From the NCBI RefSeq assembly GCF_010894405.1, contig NZ_JAAIYA010000028.1:62001-126000 (forward strand): a stretch of 64,000 nt of DNA, in the 5' to 3' direction. The stretch comes from Pyxidicoccus caerfyrddinensis. GTDB lineage: Bacteria > Myxococcota > Myxococcia > Myxococcales > Myxococcaceae. Position numbers and translations under genes: made by a program. Shown piece by piece: positions 25,760 to 34,622 of the stretch; the stretch's first letter is position 1; each line of letters starts with the position of its first letter. Below the pieces are notes generated by a model. That model ran no database searches. It was given only the letters and a program-made list of their open reading frames with translations, and was not told where the DNA came from.

Positions 25760-25802
25760 CGTTACAGAGCGGTTTGAAGAACGGTGGAGGGCTTCTGTAA
25801 CG
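25760..25802. promoter_or_regulatory. 9-bp inverted repeat upstream of the molybdenum hydroxylase operon
   Basis: CGTTACAGA (25760-25768) and TCTGTAACG (25794-25802) are perfect inverted repeats with 25 bases between, ending 25 bases before the operon start codon. The spacing (half-site centres 34 bases, about three helical turns, apart) suits a dimeric regulator binding two sites. Role inferred. Confidence 0.4.
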
Positions 25803-25827
25803 ATGGGGTCGAGAGGAGCATTCGACA

Positions 25828-26472
25828 TTGGCCCCATCCGATGATGACTCCGACCCCAAGCCCCTGCTGCCCAAGCTCAGCCGCCGCGCCTTCTTCACCG
25901 GCGCGGGTGCCTCCGCGCTGACCGCCACCCTGGTGCAGACGGCCGCGCAGGCGGCGACCCAGGCCGGGCCCGCGGTCCTCGGCCCCGAGCCCTCCACCCT
26001 TCAGCTCGACCTCAACGGCCGCACCGTCATCGTCCAGGCCGACCCCGGCACCACGCTGGCCGAGCTGCTGCGCAACCAGCTCGGGATGACGGGGACGAAG
26101 GTGGGCTGTGACCGCGGCGCCTGCTCGGCGTGCACGGTGTGGCTCGACAGCGAGGTGGCCGCGAGCTGCATGACGCTGGCCTTCGACGCGCGCGGCCGGA
26201 AGGTCACCACCATCGAAGGGCTCGCGCGCGGGGACGAGCTGCACCCGGTGCAGCGCGCCTTCGTGGAGAACGACGCGCTCCAGTGCGGCTTCTGCACGCC
26301 CGGCATGGTGATGAGCTGCGCCGCGCTGGTGGAGCGCAACCCGAAGTGCACGCTCGACGACGTGAAGCAGGCCGTCAGCGGGCACCTGTGCCGGTGCGGC
26401 ACCTATCCCAACGTCTTCAAGGCCACCCTCGCGGCTGCCCAGGCGAGCGGCAAGGGCAAGGGGAAGAGCTGA
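25828..26472 (+). CDS. Tat-exported (2Fe-2S)2 small subunit of a molybdenum hydroxylase
   Basis: Start TTG at 25828 behind GAGAGGAG. A twin-arginine signal (LSRRAFFTGAGASA, about 13 to 26) precedes the xanthine-oxidase-family small subunit. The plant-type [2Fe-2S] ligands lie in CDRGACSACTVWLDS with the further Cys of ASCMTLA, and the second cluster in CGFCTPGMVMSC and HLCRCGTYPNV. Electrons from the molybdenum subunit pass through these clusters to FAD in the medium subunit. Similar to PaoA of the periplasmic aldehyde oxidoreductase PaoABC. The next gene overlaps by one base (TGATG). The frame upstream of 25828 is not needed. Confidence 0.9.
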   Translation: MAPSDDDSDPKPLLPKLSRRAFFTGAGASALTATLVQTAAQAATQAGPAVLGPEPSTLQLDLNGRTVIVQADPGTTLAELLRNQLGMTGTKVGCDRGACSACTVWLDSEVAASCMTLAFDARGRKVTTIEGLARGDELHPVQRAFVENDALQCGFCTPGMVMSCAALVERNPKCTLDDVKQAVSGHLCRCGTYPNVFKATLAAAQASGKGKGKS

Positions 26473-28952
26473 TGCAGGACGTCAAGGACACCACCGGAAC
26501 GCAGGGCACCGCGAAGCCTTCCGACGGCCAGAAGGCCCAGGCGGCGGGCCCACAGAAGCCGCCCCCTCCCAACCCGGGCCCCTCGCGCGAGCAGGCGATG
26601 CAGTACGGCATCGTCGGCGCCGGCATGAAGGAAGTCACGCGGCGGGTGCCGCTCGACGAGCCGCCGCCCCTGCCGGAGAACGCGAAGCTGAAGTCCATCG
26701 GCAAGCCCGTCTCCCGCCTGGACGGCGTCGAGAAGGTCACCGGCCGCGCCCGCTACACCTTCGACGTCCAGCTCCCGGGGATGCTCTGGGGCCAGCGCGT
26801 CCTCTCGCCACTGCCGCACGCGCGCATCAAGTCCATCGACACCTCGGCGGCCGAGCGCTACCCGGGCGTGCGCGCCGTCCACATCGTGGAGCGCCTGCTC
26901 GCCACGGCGAAGCTGAGGGACCCGAAGGCGGAGCAGGGCCGCTACCCCACCGTGCGCTACGCGGGCCAGCCCGTCGCCGCGGTGGCAGCGGACTCGCCCC
27001 GCGCCGCCGAGGCCGCGGCCCGCCTCATCAAGGTGGAGTACGAGCCCCTCCCGCACGTCACCACCATCGCGGAGGCGATGAAGGAGAACGCGCCGCGCGT
27101 CTTCCCCGGCCCCACCGAGCAGCCCGCCACCGCGGGAGGCGGCGGCGCACCGCCGGGCCTGCCACAGAAGGGCAACGTGCGCGGCCCCGACACGAAGCCG
27201 CGAGGCATGGGCCCGCGCGGAGACGTGGAGAAGGGCTTCCGTGAGTCCGAGGTCGTCGTCGAAGCGGAGTACCGCACCCAGGTGCAGACGCACGTGCCCA
27301 TGGAGCCGCACGGGCTCGTCGCGGACTGGAAGGACGACATGCTCACCCTCTACGCGTCCACCCAGTGGGTGGCCAGCGTGCGGGACGAGGCCGCCGAGCT
27401 CTTCGAGCTTCCGAAGAACAAGGTGCGCGTCATCAGCGACTTCACCGGAGGTGGCTTCGGCGCGAAGTACGGCATCGGCAACTACGGCCTGCTCGCCATC
27501 CACCTCTCGCGCAAGGCCCGGGCCCCGGTGCGGATGGTGCTGGACCGCCGCGAGGAGCATGTATCGGGCGGCAACCGGCCCAACAGCATCCAACGGCTCA
27601 AGGTGGGCGCGAAGCGGGACGGCTCACTCGTCGCGATCCAGCTCCAGGCCTACGGCAGCGGCGGCGTGGCCGGAGGCGCGGGCGTGGGCTTCTGCCACTC
27701 CACGCTCTACGAGTGCCCCAACGTGCACGTGGAGCAGTACGACGTCTTCACCAACGCCGGCCCCTGCGCGGCCTTCCGCGCGCCCGGCCAGGTTCAGGGC
27801 ATCTTCGCCCTCGAGCAGACCATCGACGAACTGGCCGAGCGCATCGGCATGGACGCGCTCGCGCTCCGCGCGAAGATTGACGTCTCCGGCACGGACGACG
27901 CACTGGCGCGTGCCCAGGAGCGCAAGCTGGGCGCCGACAAGGTCGGCTGGAGCAAGCGGCGGCCCGCGGGCTCGGACAAGGGGCCCATCAAGCGAGGCCT
28001 GGGCGTCGCCCAGTCCCAGTGGGTCTACCTCGTCCACCGCAACACCTCGTGTGAGGTGCGCGTGTCCGGGGACGGCTCCGTCGAGGCCTTCAGCGCCACG
28101 CAGGACATCGGCACGGGGACGCGCACCATCCTCGCGCAGGTGGTGGCGGAGGAGTTCGGCCTGCGGCCCGAGGACATCGGCGCGTACGTCGGTGACTCGC
28201 GCTACCCGCAGGGGCCGGCCTCGGGCGGCAGCCGCGTCACCAGCTCGCTGACGCCCGCCGCGCGCAACGCCGCCCACCGCTGTGCCCGCGAGCTGGCCGC
28301 GCGAATCGCGCCCCTGTTCGAGGCGAGCGCGGACGACATCGTCTTCGCGGACGGCAAGGTGTCGGTGAAGGGCAAGGCGTCCTCCGCGATGCCCTTCCGC
28401 GACGCGGTGAAGAAGTCCGGCGTGCGCGAGCTGTCCCACCGCGCCGACCGCCGCGACGACTACGAGGGCTACGCCATGTCCACCCCGGACATGAGCATCA
28501 GCCGGCACGGCATCGGCGGCGTGCAGTTCGCCGAAGTCGAGGTCGACACGGAGACGGGCATCGTCAAGGTGGAGCGCGTGGTCGCCGTGCACGACTGCGG
28601 GCGCCCCATCAACCCCAAGCTCACCGAGAGCCAGATTTTCGGCGGCGTGATTCAGGGCGTCAGCTACGCGCTCTACGAGGAGCGCCACCTGGACCCGGGC
28701 AGCGGCCACCAGCTCAACGCCAACGTGGACCAGTACAAGATTGTCGGCTCGCGCGAGGTGCCGAAAATCGAGGTCATCCTCCTGGAGCAGCTCGGCGCGC
28801 AGTCCTCCACGGATGCGCGCGGAGTCGCCGAGCCCGCCAACGTGGCGACGGCGGCGGCGGTGGCCAATGCCTTCTACAACGCGACGGGCAAGCGCATCCG
28901 CACGCTCCCGATGACGCCGGCGAACGTGCTCGCGGCGCTGCGCACCACCTGA
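26472..28952 (+). CDS. Molybdopterin-binding large subunit of an aldehyde-oxidase/xanthine-dehydrogenase family enzyme
   Basis: An 826-residue molybdenum subunit starting at the overlapping ATG at 26472; the frame open from 26130 is out of phase with the small-subunit gene and rejected. Family landmarks: SIGKPVSRLDGVEKVTGRA at the start, TVRYAGQPVAAVAADS, VPMEPHGLVADW, DFTGGGFGAKYG, the AFRAPGQVQG loop that contacts the cofactor, QDIGTGTRTILAQV, and the terminal GVAEPAN with the likely catalytic Glu. No signal peptide: it would be exported as a complex with the Tat-tagged small subunit. Closest architecture is PaoC (broad aldehyde oxidation), but substrate is not determined. Requires the MCD-type cofactor and a XdhC-like chaperone, not seen here. 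Confidence 0.9.
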   Translation: MQDVKDTTGTQGTAKPSDGQKAQAAGPQKPPPPNPGPSREQAMQYGIVGAGMKEVTRRVPLDEPPPLPENAKLKSIGKPVSRLDGVEKVTGRARYTFDVQLPGMLWGQRVLSPLPHARIKSIDTSAAERYPGVRAVHIVERLLATAKLRDPKAEQGRYPTVRYAGQPVAAVAADSPRAAEAAARLIKVEYEPLPHVTTIAEAMKENAPRVFPGPTEQPATAGGGGAPPGLPQKGNVRGPDTKPRGMGPRGDVEKGFRESEVVVEAEYRTQVQTHVPMEPHGLVADWKDDMLTLYASTQWVASVRDEAAELFELPKNKVRVISDFTGGGFGAKYGIGNYGLLAIHLSRKARAPVRMVLDRREEHVSGGNRPNSIQRLKVGAKRDGSLVAIQLQAYGSGGVAGGAGVGFCHSTLYECPNVHVEQYDVFTNAGPCAAFRAPGQVQGIFALEQTIDELAERIGMDALALRAKIDVSGTDDALARAQERKLGADKVGWSKRRPAGSDKGPIKRGLGVAQSQWVYLVHRNTSCEVRVSGDGSVEAFSATQDIGTGTRTILAQVVAEEFGLRPEDIGAYVGDSRYPQGPASGGSRVTSSLTPAARNAAHRCARELAARIAPLFEASADDIVFADGKVSVKGKASSAMPFRDAVKKSGVRELSHRADRRDDYEGYAMSTPDMSISRHGIGGVQFAEVEVDTETGIVKVERVVAVHDCGRPINPKLTESQIFGGVIQGVSYALYEERHLDPGSGHQLNANVDQYKIVGSREVPKIEVILLEQLGAQSSTDARGVAEPANVATAAAVANAFYNATGKRIRTLPMTPANVLAALRTT

Positions 28953-28970
28953 GACGGATTCGGAGGAAGC

Positions 28971-29960
28971 ATGCAGAGCTTCGAGTGGGTCGACGCGGAA
29001 TCCGTGGAGCAGGCCGTCTCCCTGCTGGGAGAGTCGAGTGAGCGCCAGCCCGTCATGGCGAAGGCCGGCGGCATGGACCTGCTGGACTTGATGAAGAACG
29101 GCGTCGTCTCGCCGCACCGGGTGGTGAACCTCAAGTCCATCAAGGGCCTGGACGGCCTGCGCTTCGACGCGAAGCAGGGCCTGGAATTGGGCGCCCTGGT
29201 GACGCTGGCGCGCATTGCCCGCGAGCCCGAGGTGCGCGGGCGCTACGTGGCGCTCGCGGACGCGGCCGAGCACGCGGCCACGCCCCAGGTGCGCAACGCC
29301 GCCACCGTGGGAGGCAACCTGCTCCAGCGGCCCCGCTGCTGGTACTTCCGGAGCGAGCACTTCCACCAGACGGGCGGCAACGACGTCGAGCGGGTGCGCG
29401 AGGGCGAGAACCAGTACCACGCCATCTTCGACAACCAGCGCACGGTGATGGTGCACGCCTCCACGCCGGCCACGGCGCTGGTGGCCTACGGGGCGTCGGT
29501 GGAGCTCACCGGCCCGGGAGGCAAGACGCGGATGGTGCCCGTGTCCGAGCTGCTGCTGCCGCCAGACATGAAGCGCGCGCGCGACACCGTCATCGCCCCC
29601 AACGAGGTGCTGACGCGCGTGCGCCTCCCCGCGCTCGCGGCGGGAACGAAGGCCGCGTACCACAAGCAGGGCGAGCGCGAGAGCTACGACTGGCCCATCT
29701 GCGACGTCGCGGTGGTGCTGCGCATGGACGGCAAGGTGGTGCGCGAGGCAGCGATTGCCATGGGCTGGGTGGCGCCCACGCCCCGGCGCGCGACGGAGGC
29801 GGAGAAGCTGCTGGTGGGCAAGCCGCTGGACGAGGAGCTGGCGCGCCAGGCCGCGAAGGCGGCGGTGAGCGGCGCGACGCCACTGTCGAAGAACGCCTAC
29901 AAGGTCCCCGTCCTGGAAGCCGTGGTCCGCAGGACGGTCCTCGCCGCGTCGAAGGCCTGA
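28971..29960 (+). CDS. FAD-binding medium subunit of the molybdenum hydroxylase
   Basis: A 329-residue subunit with ATG behind GGAGGA. FAD-binding motifs: VMAKAGGMDLLDLMKNG near the start, and ATVGGNLLQRPRCWYFR near residue 108. The second half carries the CODH flavoprotein C-terminal domain (SYDWPICDVAVVLRM onward). In PaoB, the segment after the QRPRC Cys holds three further Cys that bind an extra [4Fe-4S] cluster. Here only that one Cys remains and the segment reads SEHFHQTGGNDVERVREGEN, so the extra cluster is probably absent. Same operon as the other subunits; gene order small-large-medium differs from paoABC. Confidence 0.9.
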   Translation: MQSFEWVDAESVEQAVSLLGESSERQPVMAKAGGMDLLDLMKNGVVSPHRVVNLKSIKGLDGLRFDAKQGLELGALVTLARIAREPEVRGRYVALADAAEHAATPQVRNAATVGGNLLQRPRCWYFRSEHFHQTGGNDVERVREGENQYHAIFDNQRTVMVHASTPATALVAYGASVELTGPGGKTRMVPVSELLLPPDMKRARDTVIAPNEVLTRVRLPALAAGTKAAYHKQGERESYDWPICDVAVVLRMDGKVVREAAIAMGWVAPTPRRATEAEKLLVGKPLDEELARQAAKAAVSGATPLSKNAYKVPVLEAVVRRTVLAASKA

Positions 29961-29971
29961 GGGAGGCACGC

Positions 29972-30223
29972 ATGGACTCGAGCAGCGAGCCGAAGCCTCC
30001 CACCGTCTGCCGGCGCCTGCGCTCCAAGGGGACGCCGGGCTACCGGTACGACTCGGCGGTGGACTGGGACACGGGCTACGTGTCGACGGCGACGTTCTGG
30101 TGTGCCGCCACCGGAGAGAGTGTGGGGCCGGATGACGACCTCGTGCACCCGCACTCGTGTGGCGGAGCCCGGGCCTGCTTCCGCGAGCCCACGGAAGACT
30201 CGGAGCCTCCGCTTCTGGAGTGA
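29972..30223 (+). CDS. Small Cys/His protein following the hydroxylase genes
   Basis: An 83-residue protein, start ATG at 29972 with GGGAGG upstream, 11 bases after the FAD-subunit stop. Four Cys (13, 44, 63, 69) and two His (59, 61) could form a zinc site. A hydrophobic segment is absent. TGYVSTATFWCAATG and HPHSCGGARACF are the most distinctive parts. No family recognised. Position suggests an accessory or regulatory function for the molybdenum hydroxylase; alternatively it is simply co-transcribed. Confidence 0.6.
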   Translation: MDSSSEPKPPTVCRRLRSKGTPGYRYDSAVDWDTGYVSTATFWCAATGESVGPDDDLVHPHSCGGARACFREPTEDSEPPLLE

Positions 30224-30325
30224 GCCGGCCGAGCGGGGGTTCCCCCGACGGACTCCAGGGCCCTGGCCCCACGGACGAGACCTGCCGGGCCAGCTCAGCG
30301 CCCGGCAAGTCCCCACCGCTTCAGC

Positions 30326-33300
30326 TCAGCGCCTCGGCGGCGTCACGGCCCGCGTGCGGGGACGCCGCATCGCGAGACCGAGCGCCGCGAGCAGCATGAC
30401 CGCGGCTCCCGGCACGGAGCCCTCCGGACCCGACGAGCAGCCCCAGCCCGGAGCCGACACCGTCACCGGCCCGCTGTCCCCGGTGACGCTCGCCGCGTCC
30501 TCCGCGCCGAGCTCGGGGGTGGGCTTGTCCAGCGGCACGGGGAAGCCCCCGGGAACGTTCCGCACCCGCACCGTCACCGACGACGGGGCGCTCACATTCA
30601 CACCGTCATGGACGCGCAGCTGGAAGGTGAGGTCCGTGTCCTTCGTCACCGTCGGCGCGCGGAAGAAGGGTCGCGGCGAGTTCGAGCTGGCGAGCACCAC
30701 CGCCGGCCCCGCCGTCTGCGTCCACGCGTAGGTCAGCGCGGCGAACTCGGGGTCCGTGCCGCTGCCAGCGAGCTGGACGATGAGGCCCTCATAGCGCGCC
30801 TGAGCGGGCCCCGCGTTCGCCACCGGCGGCTGGTTGATGTTGGTGCACAGGCCGCGGTGGGTGGCCAGGGTCGTGAAGGGGGTGTTCGTCAGGCCCTCGA
30901 ACTGGAGGTCATCCACGTCCCAGCCCGCTGCGCCGACGCTCACGTCCGTGCCGACGCGGAAGCGGAGGCGCACCGTCTTCCCGGCGTAGGCCGTGCCGAG
31001 GTCGGCGACGCCCTGGAGGAACGCCGGGTAGTCCGCGCTCTGGCCGCTGTAGGCCATGCGGGCGGCGAGGGGGTTGTCCGAGGCCGGCTCGATTTGGGTG
31101 GTGTAGCCCGGCGACAGGGACGAGCCGATGTCCGTCCACGTCATGCCGTCGTCCTCGCTCAGCTCGATGACGGCGCCGTCGTAGAACTCCTCCAGGGCGT
31201 AGCGGTACTGGTAGGTGAAGCGGAACGGGCCCGACGCCGCCACGTGCAGTGGCGGCGACACGAGGTACACATCGGAGGTGCTGTCGTTGTCCGGGCCACG
31301 GAAGTACCAGTCCACGTCAGCCGGGGCGTGCTCCCGGGTCCACGGGAAGGTGCCCTCGTACTGCGGCTCCTCCAGGAGCCACGGGTGGTTGGCCGCGTCC
31401 ACCGTCTCCACGATGCCCGTGCCCGGCACCTCGTCCGTGTTCACCCGCAGCGTCAGGGTCCGCGTCTGCACCCCGGGGACGGTCTGCTCCGCGTCCCGGT
31501 AGGTCATCGTCAGGGTGATGACGCCCGGGGTGGCCGGGCCGGAGAGCCGGACCGGCGCTTCCACGGTGACGAGCTGGAGCGGGTCGGTGGGCGGAACCGG
31601 CACCGTCGCCCCCATCGGGAAGACGACGTTCGGGGAGCTGCTGGAGAGCGTCACGCTCGTCTGCGTCAGCCGCTCGATGCCGCTGTTGCGCAGCGACATG
31701 CGCAGGAGCACCGCCTCGCCCGTGTCGAGCGTCCCGTCGTCGTCGCACGACGCCCCCGTCCCCGTCAGCTCGACCACTTCCACGCCGGACATCAGCACGT
31801 CCTTGCCGACCTCGAAGCTCTCCACCAGGCCGACATGGTCCGCGGAGTCACGCGGGGGCGCGACGGCGCGCGTCCCGGCGCCGCGCTTGGCGAAGGCCTT
31901 CGCGAAGAGGACGTAGTCCGCCCGGTCATTGGCATAGGCCGCGGCGAGCAGCGCGTCGCGCGCCTCGAGGAAGGTGGGAGCGTTGGGGGTGAGCTTCATC
32001 GACGCGACGAGGTAGTCCTTCATCCGCTGCTGGGCCTGGGCGAAGGTGAGGCGCTGCGTGTCCCGCAGCAGCGCCGCGTAGCACTCCCACAGCGTCACCG
32101 CCCACCACTCGCCCGAGGAGTGGACCTCCGCGTTGTTCACGCCGGAGCTGCCGAAGTTCACCGGGATGCCGGCGGGCAGCGGCAGGCCGTTCTGGGTGTA
32201 GCGCAGGGTGAGCGGGTTCTTCGTCAGGTCGGTGGTGTACGGGTAGCGCCGGCTGCCCCAGTAGTAGCCCTGGTTGGCCCCGCCGCTGTTGACGTAGGCG
32301 CCGCGCGCGTAGACGCCGCCGAAGTTCGCGTTGGAGGGCACCTGGTCGTCGCCCTCACGCACCACCATCAGCAGGCCCGCGAAGTCGCCCCAGCCCTCGC
32401 CCATGCTGCGGCCCTGGTTGTTCGTCAGGCCGTTGGCGTCGCCGATGAGGCGGTGGGACATGTAGTGCGTCCACTCGTGGGCGATGATGGTGTTGTCGAG
32501 CGTGCCGTCGCGGTCCGCCCCCTGCCGCTGGAGCGTCAGGCTGACGGGAAGCTGGATGCGGAACCAGGCGCCCATGTACTGCTCCACCGAGACGACGGGG
32601 ATGGTGACGGAGGGCGCCCGGCCGGGCACGGGGAAGAACGGGTCTCCCTCGAACTCGGGGATGAGGACCAACCCCACGGCGCCGGCGGCCTGCGCACGCC
32701 CGGCCTTGACGGTGAAGTCGCAGCCCTGCGCGTCCACGAGGGCAATCTTCCCGGCCAGCTCAGCCGCATTCGTCAGCGGCTCGCACGCATCCGCCACGGT
32801 GCCGCCCGGGCCCGCCACGCCATCCGCGGCGAAGGCGACAGCGGCGGTGACGTCATACTGCTGGGGCCCGAAGGCGGAGACGCCCACCACCCAGCGCCCC
32901 GCGTAGGGGTGCTCCGGCGATACCTCGATGATGCGGAGCCCGCGCGTGTCGTAGACGTACATCTGCATCCGGGGCCGCGCGCCGTCCGAGGGCGTGGACA
33001 TGTTCGCGTTGTTGCGGCCGACGTAGTCCTGCCCCTCGGCGCGGAGGTAGTCCCCGCCCAGGCCGCCGCGGCCGTAGTTGTCGGCCTGCGCGTTGCCCGC
33101 GGCCTCGTCGAAGCCGGAGTCGTAGTACCAGTCATGGAGGAAGTTGGTGACGAAGAAGATTTGAGCCACCGAGCTCATCTGCTGCGCGTCCGAGAAGCTC
33201 GGCGCGAGCGACAGGTCATAGCCGTCGCCGAAGATGCCCGACGGGCCGAGGCTGCCGCGCACGTCCCCCACCCCGAAGCCGCTGGGCGCGACGAGGTCGA

Positions 33301-34366
33301 CGTACGCGTCCACGTTGTTGCCCGTCGTCTGCGTGGCGCCCACGGGCAGCCACGGGTCATTGCGGCTGTAGGGCGAGTTCTGCAGCGTCAGCACGTTGGG
33401 CGCGACGAAGGGCGCCTGGTAGCCGTCCGGCAGGCCCGTGGGGTGCGGCGTGGCCGCGTTGCCCTGGGGGCCGTCATAGGGAATGTGCGGGCTCTGCGTG
33501 TTCGCCCACACGCGGTACGAATAGCTCTGGTGGGAGGACTGGTCATGCCGGTAGAGCAGCTGGCCGTCCGCCGCGGAGATGACGTAGGCGTACTGGTCGC
33601 CGTCCGTCCCGGTGACGGGCGTGGTGTCGAGCTCCACGTACCAGGCGGGCACCAGCGCGTCGGGCAGCGGGAAGAAGACCTTCTTCACGCGCGCGGGCGA
33701 GGAGAACACCGTCCGACGAGGCCCCGGGGTGAGCGCGTAGTGGCTGTACGCGCCCTGGGCTTGCCCGGTGAGCGACAGGCTCACCGCGGGCAGCGGGTCT
33801 CCGTGCAGGTCCCTCCATGCGAGGGCAATCGCCTCGCGAGGCTCCAGCCTGAAGGCCGAAGCCTCCTTTTCCAGCCGGGGATTGGAGGCCACCGGGCTCA
33901 GATGGCCAGACATGGCGACGAGCTGGTTGTCCGAGTCCAGCAGCACCTTCAGCGACTGGCGGAAGACCTCGATGCCTTCCACCTCCTGCCCGAAGGTGAC
34001 GATGCTCGCGCCGTTGCGCGTGCGGTGGACACCCCGCACGGGGATGTGCGGCGCGTCGGTGCGGCCCAGCCGATACAGTCCGGCCTGCTCGCCCAGGTAC
34101 GTCCGCGCCACCTGCTCGGGCGGCACCGGCCGGAGGCTCTTCGCGCCGGGCTGCGCGGCGTGCACCCCCCAGACGAAGGTGGGGACGCCCAGCCGGGGCT
34201 CCTCGTGTGCAACGTCCACGCCCTTCGCCCGCTCACGGGCGCTCGGCTCGCTCCCGGACGGTGGGATGCGCGCAAATGCATCCACCACGGGGAGCTCCCG
34301 GGCCGCATGGGCGGGCCATCCCCCTACCGCCACAAAGATTGTCGTAGCTACCAGCAGACTGCGCAT
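30326..34366 (-). CDS. Secreted M36 (fungalysin-type) metalloprotease with PA, PKD-like and MYXO-CTERM-type tail
   Basis: A 1346-residue secreted protease. I choose the ATG at 34366 (signal MRSLLVATTIFVAVGGWPAHA, AAGG upstream); the longer frame is not coding-like. Order: FTP/PepSY propeptide (about 25 to 240), M36 catalytic region with HEWTH at 630 to 634 and third ligand Glu657 in GEGWGDF. A PA-like insert (about 530 to 600, AELAGKIALVDAQGCDFTVK) precedes the zinc site. Then jelly-roll and FN3-like domains, a PKD-like domain (PPVANAGPAQARYEGL), and a C-terminal Pro-rich linker, GWGCSSG, hydrophobic helix and Arg tail, the MYXO-CTERM sorting signal. Predatory or nutritional proteolysis is likely. 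No partner genes nearby. Confidence 0.92.
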   Translation of the reverse strand: MRSLLVATTIFVAVGGWPAHAARELPVVDAFARIPPSGSEPSARERAKGVDVAHEEPRLGVPTFVWGVHAAQPGAKSLRPVPPEQVARTYLGEQAGLYRLGRTDAPHIPVRGVHRTRNGASIVTFGQEVEGIEVFRQSLKVLLDSDNQLVAMSGHLSPVASNPRLEKEASAFRLEPREAIALAWRDLHGDPLPAVSLSLTGQAQGAYSHYALTPGPRRTVFSSPARVKKVFFPLPDALVPAWYVELDTTPVTGTDGDQYAYVISAADGQLLYRHDQSSHQSYSYRVWANTQSPHIPYDGPQGNAATPHPTGLPDGYQAPFVAPNVLTLQNSPYSRNDPWLPVGATQTTGNNVDAYVDLVAPSGFGVGDVRGSLGPSGIFGDGYDLSLAPSFSDAQQMSSVAQIFFVTNFLHDWYYDSGFDEAAGNAQADNYGRGGLGGDYLRAEGQDYVGRNNANMSTPSDGARPRMQMYVYDTRGLRIIEVSPEHPYAGRWVVGVSAFGPQQYDVTAAVAFAADGVAGPGGTVADACEPLTNAAELAGKIALVDAQGCDFTVKAGRAQAAGAVGLVLIPEFEGDPFFPVPGRAPSVTIPVVSVEQYMGAWFRIQLPVSLTLQRQGADRDGTLDNTIIAHEWTHYMSHRLIGDANGLTNNQGRSMGEGWGDFAGLLMVVREGDDQVPSNANFGGVYARGAYVNSGGANQGYYWGSRRYPYTTDLTKNPLTLRYTQNGLPLPAGIPVNFGSSGVNNAEVHSSGEWWAVTLWECYAALLRDTQRLTFAQAQQRMKDYLVASMKLTPNAPTFLEARDALLAAAYANDRADYVLFAKAFAKRGAGTRAVAPPRDSADHVGLVESFEVGKDVLMSGVEVVELTGTGASCDDDGTLDTGEAVLLRMSLRNSGIERLTQTSVTLSSSSPNVVFPMGATVPVPPTDPLQLVTVEAPVRLSGPATPGVITLTMTYRDAEQTVPGVQTRTLTLRVNTDEVPGTGIVETVDAANHPWLLEEPQYEGTFPWTREHAPADVDWYFRGPDNDSTSDVYLVSPPLHVAASGPFRFTYQYRYALEEFYDGAVIELSEDDGMTWTDIGSSLSPGYTTQIEPASDNPLAARMAYSGQSADYPAFLQGVADLGTAYAGKTVRLRFRVGTDVSVGAAGWDVDDLQFEGLTNTPFTTLATHRGLCTNINQPPVANAGPAQARYEGLIVQLAGSGTDPEFAALTYAWTQTAGPAVVLASSNSPRPFFRAPTVTKDTDLTFQLRVHDGVNVSAPSSVTVRVRNVPGGFPVPLDKPTPELGAEDAASVTGDSGPVTVSAPGWGCSSGPEGSVPGAAVMLLAALGLAMRRPRTRAVTPPRR

Positions 34367-34470
34367 CACCTTGCACGCTCCCGTTTCCAGAGTCCGGCCC
34401 CCTCCAACTCTAGGAGAAACGGCACAATGCAAGCTCATGTCGCAATCAAACTGCAAATACCCCCGGGCTT

Positions 34471-34587
34471 TTACGGGGCGTACGCCTGAAATGGAGGGAG
34501 CCCCGGTTGCTTTTCGGCTGAAGACGCGCCCAAGACCTGCTCCGGCTCGACGTACGGATTGTCGTGGACCTCCACTCCGGCCAGCAT
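34471..34587 (-). CDS. Candidate 38-residue small ORF upstream of the M36 protease gene
   Basis: Read from the minus strand: MLAGVEVHDNPYVEPEQVL followed by GASSAEKQPG and LPPFQAYAP, with GGAAGG just upstream of its ATG. About two thirds of third positions are G/C, lower than true genes here, so coding status is uncertain. It lies in the 256-base gap between the divergent M36 protease and hydrolase genes. It could be a leader peptide or chance. Confidence 0.25.
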   Translation of the reverse strand: MLAGVEVHDNPYVEPEQVLGASSAEKQPGLPPFQAYAP

Positions 34588-34622
34588 GAGCCTTCCACCG
34601 CGAACGACCTGACACCTTCCGG

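Noticed and set aside
26130..26471. Upstream extension of the molybdenum subunit frame
   Set aside because: It overlaps the small-subunit gene in another frame and would replace a well-supported TGATG coupled start.
30234..30247. Palindrome CGGGGGTTCCCCCG as terminator between convergent genes
   Set aside because: It has no room for a loop; may be a weak terminator or chance.
27624..30308. 894-codon open frame on the minus strand
   Set aside because: Shadow of the molybdenum and FAD subunits, whose cofactor motifs are intact.
30608..34489. 1293-codon open frame on the plus strand
   Set aside because: It mirrors the M36 protease gene. The translated product is Arg/His/Val-rich with no domain, while the minus strand has signal peptide, HEWTH and sorting tail.
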